From positions 62,001-126,000 of the forward strand of contig VXCM01000495.1 in the NCBI GenBank assembly GCA_014773175.1: 64,000 nucleotides of DNA, in the 5' to 3' direction. Numbering within the stretch: position 1 is the stretch's first letter; the number at the start of each line of letters is the position of its first letter. Positions 23,781 to 34,200 of this stretch are shown here, one piece after another. This DNA is from Lucifuga dentata. Lineage: Eukaryota > Chordata > Actinopteri > Ophidiiformes > Bythitidae. The notes under the pieces are model-generated. The model saw only the letters and a program-made list of their open reading frames with translations, was not told the DNA's origin and did not search any database. A program made the position numbers and the translations under genes.

Positions 23781-23848
23781 AAGTTATTATCTCGTGCGCA
23801 CAAGATTATATATATATATATAATCTTGTGCGCACGAGATAATAACTT
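23781..23848. repeat. Perfect 68-bp palindrome
   Basis: 34-bp arms without a spacer or mismatch: aagttattatctcgtgcg... on the left mirrors ...gcacgagataataactt on the right, with an AT-repeat centre. The following bases (gttcccacaagatt) look like a degraded further unit. The ctcgtgcgcacaag core resembles a short repeat motif I recall from fish genomes. Confidence 0.9.
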
Positions 23849-23974
23849 GTTCCCACAAGATTAAAATCGTTATTCAAGGACCCAGAGGCTCCGTAATGTT
23901 TAGAATTGTGATGTGTTTTATTATGAAGGACCACGGCCGGATTTACTGTTTTTACTGGGTTTACTGTTTCAGCG

Positions 23975-23983
23975 ACCGGAAAT
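23975..23983 (+). promoter_or_regulatory. ETS-type site, candidate promoter element of the PHRF1-like gene
   Basis: ACCGGAAAT, the same core as in the cptp/ints11 promoter, about 610 bases before the first supported exon of the PHRF1-like gene. Function inferred from the motif alone. Confidence 0.3.
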
Positions 23984-24590
23984 CAGTTGTTGAACACAGG
24001 CTAGTGCTAAGTACATTTTATGGTTTTTAAACCTGTCTGTTATCACAAATATACTCGTATGGATAGCGTCCACAGACATTTAACTTTATTGCGCCTATAT
24101 TTATTTAATTAACGGCTTTAGTTTGGAAATGTGCCATTTACTGATCATTTCTGGCGTTATAATATAATAGCCGGAGCTAAAGCTAACTGGCTACTATTCA
24201 CAACATCAGTACAACACACACGAACACGTCAACGAGAGTTTGTATTTAGTTTGTGCACATACCATGTACATAATAAGAGAAACATTTCATTGTTTCATGC
24301 TTAGTTTGAAGACAAATAGTTTTGTTTTACTGTGTTAAAAGTGTATTTCTTTGACGTATTTGTTGTATTCTCTGTCTTTCATTGTGAAAATATCACAAAT
24401 AACAATGCAAAATTTGTTAAAATCTACATGGAAACCTTTCAGAAAACAATCCAGTATTCTGGATGAAGTTTAGTTTTAAAATTGTCTACTCTCCTTCCCT
24501 CAGTGTTTGTTTCTACCAAAACACAGTGTGATTCCTTTGCCTAGTCTGAAAGTAGATTCTGACTTGTAACAGATACTTTATTTTGCAGGA

Positions 24591-24640
24591 ATGTCTGCAT
24601 GGATCCATCGAGTAGTTGTGAAGAGCTAGTGGAGAGATGA
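24591..24640 (+). promoter_or_regulatory. Two upstream ORFs in the PHRF1-like leader
   Basis: The exon beginning at 24589 (acceptor ttttgcag) carries an ATG at 24591 (12 codons, MSAWIHRVVVKS) and an ATG at 24599 (13 codons, MDPSSSCEELVER). The second ORF ends in TGA at 24638-24640, overlapping the main ATG at 24637 as ATGA, a geometry compatible with termination-reinitiation. Such leader ORFs normally lower translation of the main frame. Confidence 0.55.
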
Positions 24641-26768
24641 CTGATTTTATTCCCGGACTACAGTCAGACAGATGTCATATCTGCCTGTGTCCTTTTGAAC
24701 AACAGCCTGTGGGCTCTCTGCAGAACTGCAATCATGGCTTTTGTCTCGATTGTATTCTCCAATGGTCCCAGGTAAACATAGACTTAAGCTGTCTTGACTG
24801 TGGAATAAAACATTTCTATCCTAAGTACAAGTAATATAGTTTTATTATAATGTCTTATGAATTTATTTTTTTCCTTCAGAACAGTTATACCAAAGTAATA
24901 ATTCCACTGTTTCACTTCACTCATTTCTTAAACTGAGAATAATTATCAATTCTTGAATTATGGCACATAAGAAATCTAATTTAAGAATAGCCTTGAAACA
25001 CTGTGATTAGCATTAATGTAGAATTATCCCACCTCAATGGCAGATTCTTCATTAGGTGTGAGAAAAATTAAGATTTCAAGGCACAAGAGTGGATGGAGTG
25101 ACTTGTTAATACGGATATCTTTTAAGATTTATTCCCATCTCAGTTTTCCTTGATACATTACAGTTTCTCTTCCAGTCTACGCACAACATGTAAATTAAAT
25201 AATAAATCATTATGTCCAATCTTAAACACATGACCGCCAAGGGAAATTGAGACATGTAGTTGCTCTGACTTTAATCTCAGACAGCCAACACTTGCCCAGT
25301 GGATCGAATCAGCTTTGCTTTCATCCATCAGAGACAGCATCCTGGAGGCAACATTCAACAGAAAGTAAATATTTACAATATGTGTCCTCTTTGCTGTGAT
25401 AGAATGCTAACATTTTCTACTGTAAATATGTGGTGTTTAACTGCTTGTGCTGCAGATTGAAGTGAAGAAGCAGAAGAAGGTTATTGATGCAGAGGAGGAG
25501 AGAGATGGTATTATCTGTGAGGAATGTGGAAGGAGTGACCGTAGGCACCGGCTGTTAGTGTGCATACAGTGTGATTCAGGGTATGAATAAATGCAGACAT
25601 ACTCATCGACTACCAGTGTACACTGTTATGTAATGGTGCTGTTACATCTGATTAGCATTTTTCATTGATTTTTCAATCTCTCATTTTCAGTACTTTTCAG
25701 GGATTATTAGTCATAAAAGCTTAATAAGGATAAGAAAGTGACACTCTTTGCTGTCAAGCTATTATAAATAACTATACACGATTCCATCTAATTCACAGGT
25801 ATTCCGTGTAATATTCCAGATATGTGCTGTATGTTTTCAGATATCATATGGACTGTTTGACATCATCATCATCAAACACAAACACTGAAGGAGATTGGAT
25901 TTGTCCAGAGTGTGCTGCCAATCCACATAATATAGGTAAAGCTTCCAGCTAATTAAGCACTTGCAATCGAAACACTGTCATTTATCGTTACTCATCTTTT
26001 TACTTACACAAGAAGTTGTTGACAAAATTGCAGCCCTTAAGGACTGTAATGGTGTTTTTGTGTATTCTAACCCATGTAATACAGATCCAATATACTTTAC
26101 ATATCTATCACCATTTTCCCAAACAGGATATAAACAGTTAAAATATCTTTGTGACTTAAAAAAAATGATCCTTGTACAGATGACTCTATAGAAGAAGAGG
26201 AGATTAGAGATGGAGAGCTAACAGACCTCCTAGCTGAAGCAGATGAAACTGCATCCACCAGCAGTCGCCTTCGGTCATCCACGATCAATCGGCTTAGCAG
26301 CTCCACTGGACAGCGACACAGCCAGAGGATCCAGAGCAGAGCCAGCAAGAATCCAAACCCTACATCCCGGTCCCCTCTGGTCAGATCCACATAATACAGA
26401 GCAGCTCAGTTTTTACTCAGAAAGTATGAGGTGACAATGAAGAGGTCCCCACTCTTCATATGAATTTGCTAAGGACTTACTGATATTGGTTGTCACATAA
26501 AGTCTGTGAAATTCAGTAACATTGCTATTTAGGACTGAATCAGTCCTTTTATGTTTTCTTTTCTCTCTCAGCATGTACCTAAATACCTGTTAAAAGCAAC
26601 ATCTGCAGTTGAACTAGATGCACTTTATTTCAGTGACACCACAAATGCTTCTGACAGTAAGTTAGCATCTGTCAGTTTACTTGCCCAGAGGTTCAAACTC
26701 TGCACAGGCTTTGATATACATATCTGTATGTGTGTTTTACAGAGTCAAAGAAAAGAAAAAGAAAATGA
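24637..26768 (+). CDS. Short RING + PHD finger gene, PHRF1-like (complete, 7 exons)
   Basis: Predicted nuclear RING-type E3 ligase/chromatin reader of 249 aa. Exons: 24637-24771, 25281-25364, 25456-25580, 25841-25935, 26180-26379, 26572-26656, 26743-26768; every junction keeps frame. The RING runs from Cys13 to Asp53 (C13, C16, C31, H33, C36, C39, C50, with CPVD giving Asp as last ligand, as in PHRF1). The PHD is C4HC3: C94, C97, C109, C112, H117, C120, C136, C139. An acidic, Ser/Arg-rich segment follows, then HVPKYLL and a final lysine/arginine patch KSKKRKRK. This order parallels only the N-terminal part of PHRF1 (about 1650 aa in human), so the gene lacks the long SR-rich and C-terminal pol II-binding parts. 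It is a compact paralogue or a retained fragment; the ordered introns argue against a retrocopy. A poly(A) signal follows at 27063. Confidence 0.85.
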
Positions 26769-27062
26769 CGTGTAATTTCAACTCCTGACAGCCACTGGAA
26801 GACAGCGCATATCAGTACTTTTCTTGGGACTTAAAAGTACTGAAAGCTGCTGCTCTCAGAAATGACCATAGGGTGGCAGCATTTTGTCATCAGAGTTGCC
26901 AGATGGCTGTAGCTCTTGGAACTGAAGCCTGGCCCTGTGTGTTGGTCCTGTTGAAACTTGGCAATTACAGTGTAAACGACCAAGTTTCCAAGATCAACAT
27001 TTTTTTTAAATGTTTTTTTTAAATTAGTACTTATCTTCATTATTGTCAGACATTTTTTTAAA

Positions 27063-27068
27063 AATAAA
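27063..27068 (+). terminator. Candidate polyadenylation signal of the PHRF1-like gene
   Basis: AATAAA about 295 bases downstream of the stop codon. Confidence 0.5.
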
Positions 27069-28171
27069 CTAAAGACAATATTACCTGACATGGATTTTCT
27101 CCTCTTTCACTCTGCCTCTTTACCACATACACCATACTATTATTTTGTTAATACAGTGGTCCATAGTCTACAGTGATACAGTCTGATACTGTCAGTGTAC
27201 TGGTGAAGGTGTTCCATTACAGCCTTGTGGTCCCGTATCCCATAAAAAGTCCTCCAACTGGTTCTAGCAGTCACTAAGACATGACTAACAGATCACTAAT
27301 CATCCACATTAAATCACACAGATTTACAGGCTCTACATACAGTATGTTATTTAGTCATAGTTATGACACCTGTAATTAGGTCCACATGTTTATCAAGTCA
27401 TACATTTCTTCAGATAAGATGTGATATCTCTTATACCATCATAGTTGCTATTTTGATACAGTTGTGGGCAAATACATAGGTAGGTGGACTTTGGCTGGTG
27501 GCAAGTGAGACATCATGAGTATTTTCTGCTGGTCTGGAGGATTCCCTCATCTTGTGTCAGCATGGAGCTATCACCCAGCAACACAGCCTGTGTTTTCACA
27601 GTGTCTCCTCCAGCCATCACAGGAGGAGGCTAGGAGGCTACCTTAATGTGACACACTGAGACGGGAAGCTCTCCCTCTCTCAGTTCTTCATCTTAATCTT
27701 CTTCTTAATTGATGTCCAAAAGCATAGGTTTCTTTAGGTGAAGAACAGTAAAATGAATACAAGATTGTAAGTTGAATTTACTCTATGATAAGTTATTATA
27801 GTGTAACAAATATATCAATGTTTATTTGAGCCTTGTGAATGTGTGTATTTGTGTCTAGTGGCAGACACAGCAAACCTGCAGCTCATCTTGTCCTACTTCC
27901 TCTAAAACAACATGTACAGGAAAACAAATATTCACCTTAATGGGCCATTAAAGTTTGTTTAGCTTTAATGTTGAAAATTAATAAAATGTCCTGGCAAAGA
28001 CAATGTAAAGAGTTCACCATAAGGCACTCTCACTGTTTGTTTTTGTTGGTTACTTACATACTTAGATAAGCGGCTTCCTCATCTCGTTATGATATCAGTT
28101 TCCATTTCAGTAGTTCTCTGTATAGGCATTATCTATATTCCTAAAACTACTTTCCTCTGTTTCTATTGCAG

Positions 28172-28296
28172 TGCTTTCATCTGTAACCCAGGCCTGACTT
28201 TGTCACTGTTGGCTCCTGGGATGGGATGCTGCATCTCCACAGGACATCCTGACAGGAACAGCTTACTGCAACCTTTGGAAAGAAGCCCCCGAGTGG
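28172..28296 (+). CDS. Orphan candidate exon with an N-terminal Met-Gly-Cys-Cys start
   Basis: Bounded by a good acceptor (ttctattgcag) and a good donor (gtaagg). An ATG at 28221 in favourable context (G at +4) opens 25 codons beginning MGCCISTGHPDRNSLLQPLE. Met-Gly-Cys-Cys is the classic signal for N-myristoylation plus palmitoylation, which would tether a protein to membranes. I could not find following exons or name a family. It may be the first coding exon of an unrecognised gene, an alternative acap3-region exon, or chance. Confidence 0.3.
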
Positions 28297-28886
28297 GTAA
28301 GGGGTCGGGCTAGTGCTTAAAGGGCTTTAGACCTTAAAGACTAACTCTTTACATAATTAGGCTTCTCCTAACGTGACTAACACACAATAAAGCCAAGGTC
28401 TAATCTGTAATGATGCTCTGATCCACAGTGTGTTTACTACTAAAATAATGACTCAGCGACCTGAGATCATTTTTATGAATAGAGATTCTGTAATACATGA
28501 ACTCTCCCATGCAGTGAAGAGCTGTATTGCTATCAGGGAAAACACATGAGACAGCATTTTAAGCCCCAGCAAGAGTCAGCATTTCGTTTTCTTATCAATC
28601 TTGTTGTCAGTTTGACATTCTCATGCACTTGCGAAATTGTTTGTCTGATTGGGTTTCATAGACTCCAAAATCTCAAAATCTGATGAGTTTATTACCAGAA
28701 CGTTCTGGTAAAAGCATAAAAATCTGTCAAAATTTGCCATAGGCTGAGTAGAATAGTCTGCAGTACACACACCACTGTGAGTGCACTGGTCACACTGCAA
28801 GATAATAAAAAGAAATTCAAACTATAAATATTGGAGTAAGCCAGTAAGACAACGTATATGCATACATAATACAGAGCAGTCATGGC

Positions 28887-28925
28887 AGCTGTATATGCCT
28901 CATTGGTAGTGAGGCATATACAGCT
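28887..28925. repeat. Perfect 16-bp hairpin
   Basis: Arms agctgtatatgcctca (28887-28902) and its exact reverse complement (28910-28925) around a 7-base loop. Confidence 0.75.
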
Positions 28926-29829
28926 TGTACAGCTTTGCACCTGCAGTCAAAAAAGGATAACATTACAAGCTGTGTGCTCAGCAGTGCAGCTCGCAAACCA
29001 AAGAGGGGAGAATGGAGAGTGGGGAGCAAAAGTAGGTCACCCTTCTAGAAACCCACACATCTCTCTCTTAGTAAGTCCACACTGCAGTAGTGCATATGTC
29101 TGCCATGAGAGGGCCTTTCATGTGAGCAAAAATGAGAGTTGACAGCTCTTCCACCCTTTGCGCTTCTAGCACAAAGGAGGGAAAGCCTCGTGAATGCTCC
29201 TGATGCCACGCAGCTACTGTATTGGAAACAAAGCAGCAAGAGCAGCAGTCCATTACTGATATCATATATTCATCTGTGGTAATCATTATCAAGCACACAG
29301 TTCATCCTGAGGTTGATAATCTCCCCAAATCATTATCATCACAATTCATACAGCGCAGGCACTACGCCACTACAGACGATCAGGGTATGGGCAAGGTCAT
29401 CACACGGCATCATTTTCTGCCATAGTAAAAGCCAGAAATCTCTGTGCGTTAAATGCCTGCACCCAGCTTTCTAAAATCTCCACCATTCTGCAGTTTGAAT
29501 TCATCCAACCGCTGACTCAACAGCTTAATAAAGAAGTAATACAGTATATGTTTGATCTCAGATTTGTAAAAGGAACTAAGAGGGAGACTAAAAGGAGGGG
29601 TAGCGTTCATTTGATTTGTCTAAATTTAGCCCCAAAGCAGTGGAGGACAGTTATATAATAACTGAGAGGCATATATGATGACTGAATTGGTGAAGTCTGT
29701 TAAAATCAGTAGCACCTGTTTTTTTTACTGCTGAAGTCCATGAGGAGCCTCAGGTTCTTCCATAAAACTGGTGATGGGACTGATTTTACAAACTGCTGCA
29801 ACCTGGACACCAGGCTCACGAGCAGCATA

Positions 29830-29831
<2 letters not shown>

Positions 29832-29871
<40 letters not shown>
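29832..29871. repeat. Poly-T tract
   Basis: About 40 consecutive T; could be the reverse-strand tail of an old retroposed element, but no body was recognised. Confidence 0.6.
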
Positions 29872-29875
<4 letters not shown>

Positions 29876-31080
29876 TGGTTTAATATTTAACATCCTACAG
29901 AATAAATTAATGAACTTGTGCAGATGATGATGATAATTTCCTTTCAGTTTTGGTCATGAGTAATGGTTGTACTGTATGTAGTCAAGACATCTTGGGTACG
30001 AATGGGTGAGATCATCTTCATTCCTTTTTAAAGCAGTGGATAAGAGGGAACAATAGTGTTCTGTAAACCTGCAGTGAATCCCAAGCAGCTGCTTTCTCTC
30101 TCTTAGCGTTCCTATTTCCTGTGAATTAATAATAGCCTTACTGTAGAAATGGATGCACTTATAGTATCTTTATTTAACAGCTGTGCTAGAAAGCAGTAAG
30201 GCCATAAAGCTAAGTGAAAGGTTGTTTTGGAATCAAGCTGTTAATTTCAGTGAGTAGGGCTTCTATCTAAATTACGGCAAGGCAGTAAAAATGATGATGC
30301 AGTGCTGAAAGAATACCATGTTGAATGAAAGGTGCTGGGTACATCTCCAGCTGCTAACAACCCACACCAGTAAATCTCAGTCAGAATGGACGGATGAAAT
30401 ACTTTCAATCTTCCAAAATCTCAAGTCATGAGTATGTTGTGCAAATCTTTAACACTATTGGTTTAAACACAATACCTCAAGGCATAAATTTCTTCAGTAA
30501 ATTTTATTTTAGCCTATTAATCAATATGTTCATTAATGTAATGGATTGATGTGAGGGGGGAGTGGCAGCAGACTGGTCTCTCTTTATTTTACTGGGGGGC
30601 AATTCATCTTTTTCTTTATGCATTGAAAATATAGGTAATAACTCACAGGCCTTATCACAGGCCTTGTCTTATTTTGACCTATAATGATGCTCAAAAGTTT
30701 TGGTGTTTTTTTTTTTTTTTAATAGTTTGGTGTCTTTGCTATTATCTAAGTAATACTGTATGATTAAGCTAAATTTAGCTAAAAACCAGTATGAGAAAAA
30801 GTTAATTTCCTTGTCGATGACATGATATGAAATGTGACGTCAAGCTAAAATGCTGTTGCTTTCACTTGTTATCGGAAATGTTAAGGTTATTGCAAATTAT
30901 TCAGTTTTCAAAGTCTGAATTTCTCATAACAAAGTTGCAAAGATATAACATAAAGGGAGAGCATTAAATGCGTATTTTGTCTCATAAATAAACAGCCCTA
31001 CATTTCTCTAAACAAAACCTTTCCCTTATGTTGATATAATATTATGTATTAACATTCGAATGTGCTATGTCTGTGTCTTA

Positions 31081-31280
31081 AAATGCCGGAGCTTAGGAAT
31101 CAGCACCTTGAACGCATCATCGGGTGCCGTATTGAAGCAGATCCAGATTCCAGACGATCAGAGCGCAGCACTCAGTGAAACAAGCAGCAGAAAGAGGATC
31201 ACTGTACCGGATATCTACATCTTTTCTTTAGAGAAATGAAAGCCGCATTTTAAGAACGTAGAACTTCATTCCAGCCCAAG
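31081..31280 (+). promoter_or_regulatory. Probable acap3 5' UTR and promoter-proximal region
   Basis: Sequence richer in G+C and CpG than its surroundings (for example ccggagc, aacgcatcatcgggtgccg, gatcagagcgcag) directly before the acap3 start codon at 31281. Exact transcription start not determinable. Confidence 0.4.
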
Positions 31281-34200
31281 ATGACGGTGGATTTTGAAGA
31301 ATGTATTAAAGATTCACCCCGGTTTAGGTAAGAACATGTTACTCTAATTTGCTAGTTGAAATGTTGAACGCCTCAATTCTCACACAGACAGTAAGATTGT
31401 ATATATTTCTGAGTAGATGTGGGTCTTCGAGTATTGATACATACACTTGAATCCCATTGCCATTAATAACTTGATTCGATAAGCTGTGTCTGGATAACAA
31501 GAGCACTTTGGAATATCAGTTAGATTTGTTGGCATTTGTGCGTAAAAGTCATTCATTGCTGACAGACATCATGATGCATGATGATGAGCCATGCAGCCGG
31601 CTATATGAGCTGTCACATGGGCTGACTCCCAACATGGTGAGATCAAAATAATCTTTTGGCTCTCAGCCTCTCAGATTTAGTGTTGCTTTTTCTCTCATAG
31701 TGGGATTTTTCATTTATCATAACATATTTGACAGTTATGATGGTAAAACAACCAAAGTAACAAGATCACTTGTCTACAATAGAACACCATAATCCTAATG
31801 AAGAGGGGAAAATGGTGGAAATTATTTATCCATGTGCTTTGTATCAGGAATTCCTCCTAACTTCCCTCATAATGTACTGCTTCCCAAAGGATGCAGTTCA
31901 AACAGTGTCACTAATCATTGGATTGGAGGAGGCTGAAGGTTTCCGTGCACACTCCCAGCCACAGCCTGTGACTGCTGTGCACCAAAGGTTAGATAAATAA
32001 GGCAGGAATTCCTCTACACCCACATCTAAACCTGCCCCGCACTCTCCACACTCTGCCTTCAAGGAGTCAAAGTCTCTCAGGCTGCGAGGACTGTCTCAGA
32101 GCATGGGAAGCCCGCTTAGCCCGGGTCCTTTTACACGTGTGTGTCTGTGTGTGAGATAGAATCTCTGCTCCAAATCAAAGACTTCCAGACTTGGCAGCAG
32201 TACCTTAATGACTGCCATCTGGACTGGAGAAAGGCAGAGCTCAGGAAAAGCTGACTGAAGGGTATTTACACAGACCTTCTCCATGCTTGTTTCATATGCT
32301 AAGTAGCAAGGAGGCAGAGAGGGAAGCTGCATGCTAAGAGTCACCTTCCTCATTATTTAAAGCTCCTGCATCCCTCCCTGAAATGCCTCATTCTGATTTT
32401 TTTCTTTGACAAAAACAGGCGGATGATGTTATCTCTTATCTGACCGGGACTGTGAATAAGGAATGAAAATATGTACTGTGAAGCCAGAGTTTCTTTACGT
32501 GCTGAAGAGGATCTAGCACCCAGTAAGGAGAGAGTTCACGAGTTCCATATAAAGCTATTGTGAACATTCCTCCAGTTTATGGGGAGAGTTGCATCTTTCA
32601 TCCACTACAGAGAATATTTAAAATGACTAGAAGAGACAGTAAAGACACAAAGTTAAAGCATGTTTTTCCAGCCTCTGAAGCATGTAACAGAGATCTTTCC
32701 TTTGTGGAGCTAAAAGCAGCAAATGTGTTATGTAACAACTCTGGAGGTGGATGACTGGAAGGAAGTGGGCCCAGAATACAGGAAAATCAAAGCCTTTCAC
32801 TTGCATGGCACTCAGATTTGCTTCCCACATGTGTAACATCATGCAGAAAATCAGTTCTGCATGAGTACCTTTCAAATATGACAGGTTTACTTGTTATGAG
32901 CCCAGATCACCACCCAATATTCTGATAATACATGGGACAAAATAACGCATCAGCTGTCAGAGAACAATGCTGTTTAAGCACAATATGATGAATGGACTGA
33001 TCACTGCTCCCTGACGTGTATTTCTGCGTTTAGTCTCTGTGGATACTTCAACTCGGACAGATGTGAGATTGCAAGCACTGATGCTGTCCAACATCTGTTT
33101 GAGAAAGTGGTCCGTACTGATTCTGGCTGCAGGAACTCATGTTTGTGTTTGCTCTAGCACAACATTAGCGACATGTAATGTTTGAGCTGCTTTCTCCTTG
33201 CTGACATGTTAATTTGAGGTCACGTTCACATACTGTTGGAAGATAATTTTGCAGTTTAATACACTGGAAAGCCACCATGATTGCCTCCAGTACTGGTGCT
33301 AAAGCTTTAGAGGATACATTGTTAAACGCTCTCTGTGGAATTTGGCGGGATTTTGAGCATCTTTGGTATACTCCTGCTGTCCTAAAAGTCCTTCAGGAGA
33401 ATATGGCTGTTGTCCAGAGAGCGCCTTGCTTCCGCTGAGAGACAGACTCTTTTCACTGCGCCTGAATGGCCCAGGGCAGAGAACCCTGATGATCCTTCCT
33501 CCCTTCCCGTGTGAACAGCTGGGGGGCGGTGAGCTGATGCAAGGCTGTCTTCATGGTGATGGCTTGTCATTGACTCACAGAGAGTTTTCCCTGGCAGAGG
33601 ACCGACAGGACAGCACAACCAAGAATCCAAGGCCGGTGACCTGTGCTGCTTAGTACTTGTGTGTCTCCAGCATCTGTGGGAGAATGACTGGATGGAGGGA
33701 TTTGTGACACAAAATCAGATGACAGGGTGGGGGAGTGCGTGTCAAATTCCAGGAGGAGCCTGTCATGGAGGAATGTAGAGAATCTGCTGTAATGTCTCAC
33801 TTTGTAAAGAGATAAAAAACTATGCCTGTTTAGTGAAAAATAAGGTGGAAAGTTTTAAATAATGCAATAAGTACAAAATGCGGAACATGCAGCACTAGCT
33901 CTGAGAAGATTGTATTCTTCTGTTTTTTTATTCCCAGCCTCAAGCTGGTGTTTAATTTAGAAGAAGACTACAGTGCATACTGTTATAGAATTCCATTTTA
34001 GATTCCAGCCAAATCAAAGGACCATACTGGTGAATTTGTATGTTTAAACCCAATAAATACTACCTGCATAAATGTTACATTATTGACAATTATTTTCAAA
34101 AACATTAAACTGTGTTTTAGTTTTCCTGTTACTTTGCCAACTCCCCCAATCTTTCAAAATCAAATCAACCATCCAAATCAAACAACTGTCCCTTCCACAT

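Larger units (their letters stand above)
22717..24588. other. Intergenic region between the GPCR and the PHRF1-like gene
   Basis: No supported exon. Contains the GPCR upstream region, a CA run (23686-23707), an AT-rich run, a 68-bp palindrome and, near 23975-23983, an ETS-type ACCGGAAAT in GC-richer sequence that may mark the promoter of the PHRF1-like gene. Both flanking genes point away from this stretch. Confidence 0.5.
26769..31080. other. Region between the PHRF1-like gene and acap3
   Basis: Holds the PHRF1-like 3' UTR (to about 27085), an isolated candidate coding exon (28172-28296), a 16-bp perfect hairpin (28887-28925), a 40-base poly-T tract (29832-29871) and a poly-T run near 30708. 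Nothing else coding was recognised. Confidence 0.5.

Noticed and set aside
25991..26179. Open stretch after the PHD exon of the PHRF1-like gene as an extra exon
   Set aside because: Splicing 25935 to 26180 keeps frame and gives the family-like acidic segment; the stretch lacks a convincing acceptor.
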